Below are positions 1-12,068 of a DNA stretch of 64,000 nt, one piece after another; within the stretch, counting starts at the first letter, position 1, and each line of letters opens with the position of its first letter. The notes under the pieces are model-generated. The model had not been told where the DNA came from and did no database searches. It worked only from the letters and a program-made list of their open reading frames with translations. The position numbers were made by a program, and so were the translations under genes. This stretch comes from Phoronis australis. Taxonomy: Eukaryota; Phoronida; Phoronidae. The stretch is taken from positions 439,229 to 503,228 of the forward strand of contig NMRA01000043.1 in assembly GCA_002633005.1 (NCBI GenBank), read 5' to 3'.

Positions 1-252
1 TATGACATTTTTCTCGTCATGTGGCGACGTGACGATAACGCTCTTTGAAAAGTACTACGCGTTCCGAGTACGAGGTAAGATTAACCGCCCAGGGCGGTTG
101 CCTGTCGTAATAAGCGCCCATGTTCGGTTAACCGCCCACCCTGGATTTCTTGAAATTTCACGTTTAAGCGCCCATGTCTGGTTAACCGCCCACCCCCGAT
201 TTTTTGGGTTTGCCAATTTAACCGCCCAGGGCGTTAACCCGAACGATTACGG
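1..252 (+). mobile_element. GCCC-family DNA transposon A0, right end only
   Basis: This is the right-hand end of a non-autonomous element cut by the window start. It matches the right ends of A1, A2 and A3: a segment ending in a run of TTAACCGCCC and TTAAGCGCCC motifs, then the terminal repeat GTTAACCCGAACGATTACGG, then TA at 253-254. It has no coding potential; the ORF running through it is a by-product of the motif array. Confidence 0.8.
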
Positions 253-256
253 TATA

Positions 257-370
257 TATACCATAAACTCGCGGGTAACCGCCCATGCCCGTGTAATGTC
301 ATGGAAAGTTATATATACCATAAACTCGCGGGTTACCGCCCATGCCTGTGTAATCGCCCATCCCCGACTT
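257..370 (+). repeat. 57-bp tandem duplication of element C's left tip
   Basis: TATACCATAAACTCGCGGGT recurs at 257 and 314, each time followed by the same GCCCATGCC(C/T)GTGTAAT sequence. The terminal repeat of element C is therefore present twice in tandem. Either copy could be the real end. Confidence 0.75.
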
Positions 371-1710
371 TTGGTCAATTTTCGGCTTAAGCACCCACTG
401 CTTGGGTAATCGCCAATCCCCTACTTTGTGCTAATTTTCACGTAACCGTCCACCTCTCGGGTAATCGCAAATACCCAACTTACCGCTTACAGAACTTGCA
501 ATTGAACTCGTGCTTTCGTTCACAGCTTGGCTTCGGGCTCAGACTTCCGTGTTTGCGGAAACACGGCGTACTTACACCTGCGTACAATTGTTTCGAAAAC
601 TATGTTTTTCAGCCGGCGTTTGTGGCAAAACTCAAGAGCTGCAACCACCTTTTTTAAACTTATCAACTAAACTTTTGTTAAATTAATATAGGCCTACTCC
701 GTAGACTTTTATGGAAGTGACGCAAGTCTACTACGAGATTAGGCATATGACGTCCTGGTCGTTACCGAAGTAGGTTGTCTAGGTGACAAGTTTTCGAATT
801 ATCTAGTCTAATTTTTTTCGTATCAGACACCATTTCCAATACTTTTTCGAGTTCAGTAGATCAAATTTTTTGAGTGTTTGGCGAGAACAGGTAAAACTTC
901 ATGTATTTTCTGACGGAGCACTTGATTTTGCTAGATTTTTTATACATATTTGAATTGATTGATTAATCTAACCCCTCTCGTTGTAATTGCACGCATAGAC
1001 CACGTGATTTCGACAGACTTATTTCCTGAGTCAACTCAGATTGGAATTAAACAATAATTCACAACCCCCCACCCCTCATCCCCATCGTTGTTATTGCAAA
1101 CAGTTTGTGACGGTCAGGAACGAATGGTCCGTGTTTTTAATCCAGCGCCAGATAAACTAAACAGTGAATCGAAAGTTTATTGGGTTTAATACGCAGGCGA
1201 CATTAACAACAACGAGACGGGACCGGAAGGGTTCCAACTAAACACAGTCGTACAAACAACACTAACAGTACAATGGCGCTGGAAACGAAATGTAGTCCCG
1301 TTCACTGACCTGAAACAGTACTTGCTGATACGGTAAGAGGACCAACATTCTAGTCTCATAAAGCTCCGAGGTATGACATTTTGCAGCACCCTAATATATT
1401 TGAAAACATTGAACTTTTTAACAACGTTCTCATGAAATCACCCTTACAAAGTCGAAATCTTGTATCCGTTTGAGCCGTGAGAAACTGTGTTGTTTGATCA
1501 AACTTACAAGTTCCGTGCTTGAATGAACAACCCGCGAGCTTGCCCAAGTTGGCTAAAACTTGGACATAAGCAGCTACTGCTTGGGTAATCGCCCACCCCC
1601 GAATTTTTGCCAATTTTTTGATTTAAGCACCCACTGCTTGGGTATTCGCCCACCCCCGTCTCAGGGTTGCCCAATTTAAGCACCCAGGGTGTTAACCCGA
1701 CAGTTTAAGG
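261..1710 (+). mobile_element. GCCC-related DNA transposon C
   Basis: The left end reads CCATAAACTCGCGGGTAACC and the right end, reverse complemented, CCTTAAACTGTCGGGTTAAC. These are imperfect inverted repeats flanked by TA on each side (259-260 and 1711-1712). GGTAATCGCCCA-type motifs cluster inside both ends (270-480 and 1578-1690), as in the A copies, but the tip sequence differs, so this is a related subfamily. The middle (about 500-1550) is AT-rich and shows no transposase. The left tip begins six bases after the TA that closes A0. Confidence 0.65.
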
Positions 1711-1712
1711 TA

Positions 1713-2085
1713 CGTTGTTAACAACCTCAAAAGTACTGAATTGGGCTTGATGTTGGTAAAATCAGGCCCTGCTTTGGTGCTGAGGGCTGAAGTGCCAAGC
1801 CAGCCAAAGGTTTAAACCTGGCATGCCACTTTTTAAACTCCCAGACATTCCCCAAACTCGATGCGGCAAAATCCAAACTTGTTACAGCGTCAAGTTAAAA
1901 CAGGTCGTGGAGAAAACTGTACTAAGTTTTCTCAGTTTAAATGGCATATCACTCTATCAGCCAAACAGGTCTGCTTTCACTTTTTCTCCAACAATCATGT
2001 TTATACCGATGCTCACGTACGCACCAACACTCCTACTTCGCAAACCTGGCTAAGTGCTCACTCTCAACATACGAGAATTTTCAAT
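1713..2085. other. Spacer between elements C and A1
   Basis: No gene or recognisable repeat seen. The two overlapping 76-81 codon ORFs here lack family resemblance and splice signals. Confidence 0.5.
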
Positions 2086-2087
2086 TA

Positions 2088-3449
2088 CCGTAATCGTTCG
2101 GGTTAACACCCATGCTCAGTTAACCGCCCACCCCTACTTTAGGTGGATTTTCGATTTAACCGCCCACTGCTCGGTTAACCGCCCCCCCTGCTATTTTTGA
2201 AGATTTCCAATTAAGCGCCCACCTCTCGGTTAAGCGCCCATCCCCTACTTTTGACGATTGGTGATTACCGCCCTGTGCTAATAGGAAACGCGAATCCCCG
2301 ACCTTTTAGATTAAGATCGATGATAACATTGAGTGCAACGACGGCCTCAGAGACCGCGGTTTAGCAATGTGAATTATGATACCAGTAACAAATTATTGTA
2401 ACGGGTCATCGATTAACTTCAAAATGTAATACTTGAACACTTTGTCACTTTCTTTTCTTCTCATGTTCGCAAACTTTAGGAACCGCGCTGGCGTCTACAC
2501 CTCCACTTTCAGCCACAATCTCTGCCGCACTGAGTTATCGACTACAGTGCACTATATAAAAGATGCATTCGAAATAACCAGGTCAGAGAAATGTGACATT
2601 GGTTTTGCCAACCCTCTCAATGCGCTTTAGGTTGTAAGCTCTCGGGATTTTGAAGAATTCCCATAAACCGCGAAAAGTTGATAAATTCTTTATATTTTGG
2701 TGAGTGTAATTGCCGGGTTATCGAGATCCCCGTCTTTCGAGTACTCTCGTCACAGTGCATGGCAACTGAATAGTTGAACCCGATTTCGTGATTGATTATA
2801 CATTTTTATGCTTTTTGACCATTCAGACCAGGAGTACATTCTGTTATCTCGAAATAATTTTGAACTGAAATTCGGAACTGCTGGTAGTCCTTGTCTACGT
2901 GACCGTCAGTTAAGTTGTTTATTATGGGAGTGCACTGATCAAACAGGAAAAATGGGTCAGCACGTGACCACAACTGGGTTAAAACGACAGCACAGCTACC
3001 GTCTGCTACGCAGGTGAACATGTTCAACGTCTGCGAAGTATAGTGAAATAATGAGCATAATTCGCAATAATCGGTCTCACCTGAGGCGCCATATTATGTA
3101 GCAAACTTTCTATGCAAGCGTTCGGAGTTTGACCACACTCTACATTTTCGAAACTATTTGTTAATTAGAGTGCGCAGAGTACGCACTTGGTGGCGATAAA
3201 GTTCTTTTCAAAGTGTTAGGCGATCCCAGTATGTGGCTTAGTACGTGTGGTGACTCAGATCATAAGGTAAGATTAACCGCCCAGGGCGGTTGCCTGTCGT
3301 AATAAGCGCCCATGTTCAGTTAACCGCCCCCCCCCGCCCCGATTTCTTGAAATTTCACGTTTAAGCGCCCATGTCTGGTTAACCGCCCACCCCCGATTTT
3401 TTGGGTTCGCCAATTTAACCACCCAGGGCGTTAACCCGAACGATTACGG
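2088..3449 (+). mobile_element. GCCC-family DNA transposon A1 (1.36 kb, internally different)
   Basis: It starts with CCGTAATCGTTCGGGTTAAC and ends with the exact reverse complement of those 20 bases, flanked by TA at 2086-2087 and 3450-3451. Arrays of TTAA(C/G)CGCCC motifs occupy about 2100-2280 and 3270-3430 in the same orientation at both ends. The left 600 bp aligns with A2 and A3, the middle is divergent and shorter, and the right 250 bp aligns again. No transposase is encoded. A short ORF (2433-2630) corresponds to one in A3. Confidence 0.85.
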
Positions 3450-3451
3450 TA

Positions 3452-5237
3452 AGTACCACTGCTGAAACTAGAGCCCACCCGTGATTTACTTCACCAAATT
3501 AATTCTTAAAACAGTAAGGCTCGCTTTGAAATGTGGAAACCGGATTAATTTTGTATTACAGTGTACTTTGCACTCATCTTCGGGGACATCATAATCGGTT
3601 AGCATCTTGTACTGTACATTAAAAATGGCCACCTAGTTGAAAATGACAGAAACTATATAGTCAGCTACAGACTCTAATGCTAACCTACAACTAATTTACT
3701 TTACAAAAGAATTGCCTTCTTGATGTTTTAAAAGTCAATCTTTGCTTTTTTTACCTCTGTAAGCAACATGACACAAGTGAACTCCATGTCTGTGTCACAT
3801 GTACTTTTGTAGATGATCTATATTTTCTATACATGGCTGTATCCAGTGGACAAAACTCAAAATCATGCGATAACGGAAATTCGCACTAAGTTGAAGTATT
3901 TTGAGGGTTTTTTAATTTGTACAAAACTATTTATTGACTACACAAACAACAAAAGTCACAGGATTTTGCTCCTAAAATTTACATTGCACCGTTGCTGCGC
4001 ATAAATATGTCGTTCATCTAGGGCATATAACACCGGAAGTTTTATGGCAAGATGTTTTTCAATTGTTCCAGTTGCAAAACTTTAGACAGCAAACAAAAGG
4101 AAAGACTTTACACTTAGATTTATCTAACTTTTGGCAAGAAATCTTTGAAGATTGAAGTTTATTCCATTGTACAAAAGATTACTGAAAAGTCAAAACAGCA
4201 CAAAGCATTATCTAACCAGTAAATATGAGCACAATGTTTAAGTGAGTTCAGTTTTTGTAGCAAGGTCAGTATTCCATGTGATGCGGCAGTAATCGGTAGT
4301 CTATCAACGACTTGTGGATTCATGCGTGTACTGTCTCAGTGACGACTGCATTATGCACACATGTATTTCCATACCAACAAGTGTAATGCATGCCTTTTTA
4401 AAAAACACAACAGCACAGTGGGATGCTTTATCGCCAGATGTCACAAGGGAAAGTTGTTCAAGGATAACTCGTAGTTTGAACACGATAGACGAAGAAGACC
4501 TTTCAACAAATTTAATTTTGACAAATCACAAAAACGATCACAAATTCATTTCTCTATCTACAAATACCTCTAACAATTTGTGAATTCCACTATTACCAAC
4601 AGATTATCTACCAAACTATAGGTTGGACAAACCTGCTGGTAAACACCATCTTGTACTCTAGTACTAGAAATATTTACCTTGAGGTCACCACACAGCTGTC
4701 CAGTGTATTGATAATATCAGCATGTACATCTGTGAATGGTACTTGTGTTGTGGCCAGCTAACTACAGACTGAAGAGCTTCACAACTAGAAACATTTGTTG
4801 TATGATACTTCAAAAATAGTGAGGTTTTGCAAATATACCTCAGGCAGAGGCAGAAAGGGACACAACTTTTTTGTGTGCGTGACATGATTGCAGTCTGCGT
4901 TCATTATTTTGCAACATGTTGAGCTGGCAGTAAGAGAGGGCACTACACCTTAGTCATTATGTGTATGAAATGTGATGTTATATCAGACTGAAATATTGTT
5001 GTTATTGATTTTCAGAAAAGGACTAACCCTACTAACATTAAGTAAATCGACCACTTGTGGTTTTCCCAACTAAGAATGGAAAGTGAGACACCTAATCGCA
5101 AATCCTGTATCCACCCATTTCCTTTAAAAGATTTGCCACCAGTTTCGTAACCTTGATCCCCAGACATCTCAAATGTTACATTCATACCATCACCTCCAGT
5201 TATCCCTGATTACACTACAGGGGGGGGCTACATGTAT
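3452..5237. other. AT-rich DNA between A1 and A2
   Basis: No supported gene. The 89-codon ORF at 4314-4583 has no family resemblance and no obvious splice context. A G-run at 5221-5227 lies just before the A2 insertion site. Confidence 0.45.
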
Positions 5238-5239
5238 TA

Positions 5240-7683
5240 CCGTGAACATTCGGGTTAACACCCATGTTCACTTAAGTGCCCATTCCCAACTTTAGCTGGA
5301 CTTCAGATTTAAGGGCACACTGCTCGGTTAAGCGCTCCCTTGTAATTTTTGAAGATATCCAGTTAAGCGCCCACCTCTCGGTTAAGCACCCATCCCCAAC
5401 TTTTAAAGACTGGAGATTTAGCGCCCAGTGCTAAGGAAACATACGATTCCCAGACTTTTAGATAGAGATCGATGATCACAATGAATGCAACGACGCCGGG
5501 CCTCCGAGACAGCAGTTTAGCAATGTGAATTACAATACAAGTAACGAATTATTATCTTGGGTCATGGACTTACTTCAAAATTCAATACTTGAACGTTTTT
5601 GTCACTTTATTTCCTTCCCATGTCGGCAAAGTTTAAGAACCCCACCGGCGTCAAAACCTCCGCTTTCAGTGACACTGTCTGCGGCGCTGAGTTTCCATCT
5701 GCAGTGCACTAGATAAAACATTTATTCGAAAAAATCAGGCCAGAGAAATGTGACAATGATTTTACCAACCCTCCAAATTCTCTTTTAGGTGGGAAGCTAT
5801 CATATTTTGAAGAATTCTCCTAACTCACGGAAAGATGTCAAATTCTCACTATCTTGATGAATGTAAATGCCGTGTTATAGATGATATGCGGTGGCCGGCG
5901 TTAACAATTTGCTGCTTCTCGATTTCTGAATTCAGATTTCGCAATACATTACTGTATGTTTGTGTATCATCTTGAAGTAATAAAACACTGCTAGTCAAAT
6001 TTTGTTTTTTGCTTATTGCATCTCAGTCAAACTCACGTTAGCAGATTTAACTAATGCCGCTGGCTGTTTTTTACTACGATTAATTCTGTCAACCCCCCAT
6101 CTAGGTGTGACTGTGTGAATTATCGGTTCCACATTCTCTTCGTTTAGCCATCTAGAATAATTTTGTTTCTACATTGGCCAGTTACAGCCTGAACAAAAAT
6201 GCTTACCATTCGAGTCTGAAATATCTACGACGTAGACTGGCTGAAAATGGACAATAGTGGGTAGGAGGTGTACGTCACAGCTAGCTACGGGCATGGCACA
6301 TCGGGCCTTGGGAACGTCGAGCCGGGAAATATCGGAATAGACTTGGCATCGCAGTTTTGGGGAACATTGGAATGGAGGAATATCGTAATGCACTGGGTCT
6401 TTTGTACGGCTTGAAAGTACAGCGTCACGCTTGCTTCTTTTACTTAGGACTGTCGCTGCTCTCTTATGGTGTATGACTTTGTGTGTGGTGTACGTGCGTA
6501 AGTTCTCACACTTTGGAATGCATGTTACCGGGACACCAACATGTGATTGATAGGTGACTCATAGGTAGGCTCTACCTGCATGCTGAATCCCGCCGCTATC
6601 TTTGGCCATAAAAAATGAGGCGCATATTGAAAGAGGCAGTTGTATTACTTGACGGCACTTCCAAGTCACGACTGAGACATTGCGCGTAAACAGTGGGACC
6701 GACCAGTGCCGCAGTGCAATACTGTAGGTGATATTATAAAAGATAATCTGGACATCTTGCATGTAAAATAATTTTTTTTCTACCACAAAGTTTTGTTAGG
6801 TGATAGTTTAAGAATGACTTGAAACATGGCTGTTCTGTGACGTTTTATCACATATTTATGACGTGGCTCAAAATTTTATTCTTGATTGACTACTCGCGCA
6901 CATCCGCTTACCCCCGATTCTTGTCTTACTTCTTTGCCGAGCATGTTTGGGGCAACGGCAAGTGAGCAATGCTGTTGGCGGTCGAGATAAAACAGCTAGC
7001 TGCAGAACCATACGCTGAAAATGTCATTGAGTCAAGGAGTGTCTACTATAAACATCCCAAACACAAAAAATATCTGAATTAAGTTTTTCAAACTTTTATT
7101 ACAACTAATTTTAAAACTGCTCTCTGGCTCGGAACTTGACGGCTAGCACCGATGAGACTGTAACCATAAATTTGATGTCTGGTGTGACCTCTGCAGCACA
7201 TGAAGCTTGCACGCGCACACTTTAGCAGGGTCACCTCTTGAAACAGGTGCTATCCAAGTGGTCACTGGTCGTCTACGAACTACAGATCTAACAAAGTAAC
7301 AAGACCGCAGGACAGCACGGGGCTATTACTCAGCAATTTTGTAAATTTAATAGTGAATCACAAATCTGAGGACAAGAGAACCTTTGTTGGGATCATCCGC
7401 CGTTATGACATTTTTACCGTCATTTGGCGATGTGATGATAAACCTTTTCGAAAAGTGCTACGCATTCCGAGTACGTGTGTCGCGTGGGGACTTAGATCAC
7501 TCAAGGTAAGATTAACCGCCCAGGGTGGCTGTCTGTCGTAATAAGCGCCCATGTTCAGTTAACCGCCCACCCCCGATTTCTTGAAATTTCACCTTAAAGC
7601 GCCCATGTCTGGTTAACCACCCATCCTCAAATTTTTGGGTTTGCCAATTTAACCGCCCAGGGCGTTAACCTGAACGTTCACGG
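5240..7683 (+). mobile_element. GCCC-family DNA transposon A2 (2.44 kb, near full length)
   Basis: The left tip CCGTGAACATTCGGGTTAAC and right tip GTTAACCTGAACGTTCACGG are inverted repeats flanked by TA (5238-5239, 7684-7685). Its length nearly equals A3 without its insertion (about 2441 bp), so about 2.44 kb seems the family's standard size. Subterminal GCCC arrays lie at 5255-5430 and 7510-7670. At 6728-6745 it retains the sequence into which A4 inserted in A3, so it serves as the empty-site reference. No intact coding region is seen; the copy of the short A-family ORF carries a stop codon. Confidence 0.85.
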
Positions 7684-7685
7684 TA

Positions 7686-8622
7686 TACTTGTAAAACTAG
7701 TCCTAATTTGAGAGCCAGAATGTACATGCACATGTGACTAACTGCAAGTACACATAGTCAGGGTCTCTATGTTTGGAAAACTTTTCAAATGAATTGGTAC
7801 TAATTTTTGATAGTGGACATAACATTGAATCCAAGATTTCTCTCTGCCAACACACAATTTAGAACAGAGATGCATGTGATCATTTAAATGTACTTCAAGG
7901 AATTGATTTTGACAAATGAAACTAATCAGGCCAACAACCATTGAACATAACAGGTGCATAGCTCTCAAAACAGAATTTCAAGCCCAAATAAAGTTGCCTG
8001 TAATTGAGTTAAGCCTTAAGGTTAACTTACTAGCTCCAGTGTTTCAGTGGTTGGTATGTTTTCAGTAGATCCAACAAGTCAAGTAAGAAGTACTAAGAAT
8101 GGATAAAAACTCTGACAAGTTGACAACACGATATGACATGCAAGTGACACTTAACTTCCTACACAATATGACATGCAAGTAATACTTAACTTCCAAATAT
8201 TCATTAATTCTACCAAGCACCAACATCATATTTTACTATTTTCAGTTTCTGTGCCACAACTACATTGATCAAACATTGCCTCAGTATAACAGTGTTGGAA
8301 ATCCTTAGAAATCAAGTTGAGTGATATCAGCAATTGTTGTTTGAAATTGATGACCTTTTTCTTGTTTTAAGACGAAACCTGTATAATTGATTCCTGAGTA
8401 AATGAAGTTTAGGCACAGTTGGTAAACGAGTGAAACACATGAGATTTTTTTAAAAACATTTTGATTCAAGTGCAGCTAAATGGGCCAAAATGTGCTCAGG
8501 GTATTTAACCGTAGAGATTGGCGAGAGATATTTTCTAATGACTTCAAGGAACACACTATATACCTTTGTAGGTACACCAAGTCACATGTATTTTTCCCAC
8601 TCATCCTCTGAGATTTTAATGA
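7686..8622. other. Unique DNA between A2 and B1
   Basis: No gene seen. A sequence containing ATATGACATGCAAGT is present twice (near 8131 and 8168). Confidence 0.45.
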
Positions 8623-8630
8623 CCTGTCTT
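8623..8630. repeat. Target-site duplication of B1, left copy
   Basis: CCTGTCTT abuts the CAGG end of B1 and pairs with 13618-13625 with one mismatch. Confidence 0.6.
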
Positions 8631-9098
8631 CAGGCCTTCATGCAGCTATGTCCTTATCTGGATGCCCTGGCAAGGATGCCCAATGTATCATTTGGATGCC
8701 CTCTCAATCAGAATTTCTCCTTTGGACACCCACATTGTACCGTAATCGTTCGGGTTAACGCCCATGCTCAGTTAACTGCCCATCCCCGACTTTAAGTGGA
8801 TTTTCGATTTAACCGCCCACTGCTCGGTTAACCGCCCCCCTGCGATTTTTGAAGATTTCCAGTTAAGCGCCCACCTCTCGGTTAAGCGCCCATCCCCGAC
8901 TTTTAAAGAATGAAGATTTAGCGCCCAGTGCTAAGGAAACGTGCGATTTCCCGACTTTTAGAAAAAGATCGATGATCACAAAGAGCGCAACGACGCCGGG
9001 CTTCCGAGACGGCGGTTTAGCAATGTGAATTACAATTCAAGTAACGAGTTATTGTCTTGGGTCATGGACTCACTTCAAAATATAATACTTGAACGTTT

Positions 9099-9356
9099 TT
9101 GTCACTTTATTTTCTTCCCATGTTTGCAAAGTTTAAGAACGCCGCCGGCGTCAAAACCTCCGCTTTCAGCGACTTTGTCTGCCGCGTTGAGTTTCCATCT
9201 GTAGTGCATAAGATAAAACATATGTTCGAAAAAATCAGGCCAGAGAAATGTGATAATGGTTTTGCCAACCCTCCAAATTCTATTAAGGTGGGAAGCTCTC
9301 GTATTTTGAACAAATCGCACAACTCACGGAAAGATGTCAAATTCTCAATATTTTGA
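9099..9356 (+). other. Short ORF shared by GCCC-family copies
   Basis: An 85-codon ORF whose middle begins MFAKFKNAAGVKTSAFSDF. The same frame occurs, without insertions or deletions over about 155 bases, in A1 (2463-2620, clearly diverged in sequence) and on the minus strand in A4 (about 11570-11690). In A2 it carries a stop. I recognise no domain. It could be a transposase remnant, or it may stay open by chance. Confidence 0.3.
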
Positions 9357-10252
9357 TGAATGTAACTCCCGGGTTATAGAGGATGTGTGGCGACCGAAGG
9401 GACAGTACAAGTGCCTTACTGGGTTACCGATTTCGTTGCTGCATATCGATTTCTGAATTCAAAGGTTGACAATAATGTATGTTTGTGTATGATCTTGAGG
9501 TAATAAAAAACTGCTAGTCAAATTTCGTTTTTCGCGTATTGCATCTCAGTCAAACTGGCGTTAGCAGATTTAACTAATGTCGCTGGCTGTTTACTATTTC
9601 TTGCGTCAGCCCCCACGTAAGCGTGACTGTGTAAGTTATCGTTTCCACATCCCCTTTTTAGCCATCCAGAATAATTTTGTTTATACATTGGCCAGTTTCA
9701 GCCTCAACAAAAATTCTTACCATTGTAGTCTGAAATATCAACGACGTAGACTGACTGAAAATTGGCGATAGTGGGTAAGAGATACACGCAGCTAGCTACG
9801 GGCATGGGCTTAGGGAACATCGAGCCGGGAAATATCGGAATAGACTTGACATCGCAGTTTTGGGGAACATTGGCAATGGAGGAACATCGTAAAGAATTGG
9901 GTCTTTTGTAGCAACAGCTTAAAAGTACATAGTCACGTCCGTTTTTGATACTTAGGACTGCCGCTATTCTCTTTGGCGACTTTGTAGTGCTGCACGTGCG
10001 CAAGTTCCCACACTTTGGAATGCATGTTACCTTGACACCAACATGTGATTGACAGGTGACTCACACGTAGACCCTACATGCGTGCTGAAATCCCGCCGCT
10101 ATCTTTTGCCATAAAAAAACGAGGTGCATATATCGGAAGAGACCGTTATATTACTTGACGGCATTTATAAATCACGATTGTAAGCCGACTGAGACATTGC
10201 GCGCTAACAGCCTGACCGAACAGTGCCGCAGTGCGATTTTGCAAGTGATATA

Positions 10253-12068
10253 CTGTAAACGTTCGGGTTAACGCCCTGGGCGGTTAAATTGGCAAACCCA
10301 AAAACTCGGGGGTGGGCGGTTAACCAGACATGGGCTCTTAAACGTGAAACTTCAAAAAATCCAGGGTGGGCGGTTAACCGAACATGGGCGCTTATTACGA
10401 CAGGCAAGCGCCCTGGGCGGTTAATCTTACCTCGTGATCTAAGTACCCACACCACACACGTAGTCGTAGGCCTACTCGGAACGCGTAGCACTTTTCAAAG
10501 AGCGTTATCGTCACGTCGCCACATGACGGGAAAAATGTCATAACAGCGGATGATCCTAACAAAGGTTATCATGCCCTCAGATTAGTTATTCACTATTAAA
10601 TTTACAGAATTGCTGAGTAATAGCCCCGTGCCGTCCTGCGGTCTTGTTATTTAGCCCTGTAGTGTAGAGCGCAGACGACCAGTGACCACGCAGCCTCTAC
10701 TTGGATTGCAACTATTTCATCTTGCTAAAGTGCGCGCGTGCAAGCTTCACGTGTTGCAGAGGTCACAGCAGACATCAGATTTATGGTTACAGTCTCGTAC
10801 TAGCTGCCAAGTTCATAGTCAGAGAGCAGTTTTAAAATTGGTTGTAATAAAAGTTTGAAAACCTTAATTCAGATGTTTTTTTTTGTTTGGGATGTTTATA
10901 GTCAACACTCCGTGACTCAATGACATTTTCAGCGTATGGTTCTGTGGCTTGCTGTTTTATCTCGACTGCCCGGCATTGCTCACTTGCCGTTGCGCCAAAC
11001 ATGCTCGGCAAAGAAGTAGGCCCAAGACAAGAATCGGGGTTAAGCGGCCGTGTGCCACTCGTCAATCAAGAATAAAATTTCGAGCCACGGCATAAATATG
11101 TGATAAAACGCTACAAAACAGCGATGTTTCAATTCATAAACGATCACCTTACCAAACTTCGTGGTGGAAAAACATTTATTTTTCATGCAAGATGTCCAGA
11201 TTATCCTATTTATATCACTTGCAATATCGCACTGCGGCACTGTTCGGTCCCGTTGTTAGCGCGCAATGTCTCAGTCGGCTGACAATCGTGACTTGGAAAT
11301 GCCGTCAAGTAATATAACGGCCTCTTTCAATATGCATCTCGTTTTTTATGGCCAAAGATAGCGGCGGGATTCAGCACGCGCGTAGGGCCTACGTGCGAGT
11401 CACCTGTCAATCACATGTTGGTGTCAAGGTAACATGCACTCCAAAGTGTGGGAACTTGCGCGCGTGCACCACTACAAAGTCACACATCAAAAGAGAATAG
11501 CGACAGTCCTAAGTAACAGAAACGGGCGTGACTATATACTTTTAACCATTGTCTCATTTCTCTGGCCTGATTTTTTCGAATATATGTTTTATCAAGTGCA
11601 CTGCAGACGAAAACTCAGCGCGGCAGACAAAGTCGCTGAAAGCGGAGGTTTTGACGCCGGCGGCGTTCTTAAACTTTGCAAACATGGGAAGAAAATAAAG
11701 TGACAAAAACGTTCAAGTATTATATTTTGAAGTGAGTCCATGACCCAAGACAATAACTCGTTACTTGTATAATTGCAATTCACATTGCTAAACCACCGTC
11801 TCGGAGGCCCGGCGTCGTTGCGCTCATTGTGATCATCGATCTTTTTCTAAAAGTCGGGGAATCGCGCGTTTCCTTAGCACTGGGCGCTAAATCTTCATTC
11901 TTTAAAAGTCGGGGATGGGCGCTTAACCGAGAGGTGGGCGCTTAACTGGAAATCTTAAAAAATCGCAGGGGGGCGCTTAACCGAGCAGTGGGCGGTTAAA
12001 TCGAAAGTCCACCTAAAGTAGGGGGTGGGCGGTTAACTGAGCATGGGCGTTAACCCGAACGTTTACGG
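10253..12068 (-). mobile_element. GCCC-family DNA transposon A4, reverse, nested in A3
   Basis: Read on the plus strand it starts with a right tip (CTGTAAACGTTCGGGTTAAC) and ends with a left tip (GTTAACCCGAACGTTTACGG). It is flanked by TA at 10251-10252 and 12069-12070. Excising it rejoins GCAAGTGATA to TAAATAGGAT. The same joined sequence occurs uninterrupted in A2 (about 6728) and, as reverse complement, inside A4 itself (about 11195-11225). A4 lacks about 0.6 kb present in A3 (roughly 9250-9915), so it is a deletion derivative. Noncoding. Confidence 0.88.

Noticed and set aside
2-409. 135-codon ORF at the window start
   Set aside because: It runs through the GCCC motif arrays of two transposon ends and is periodic; not protein-like.
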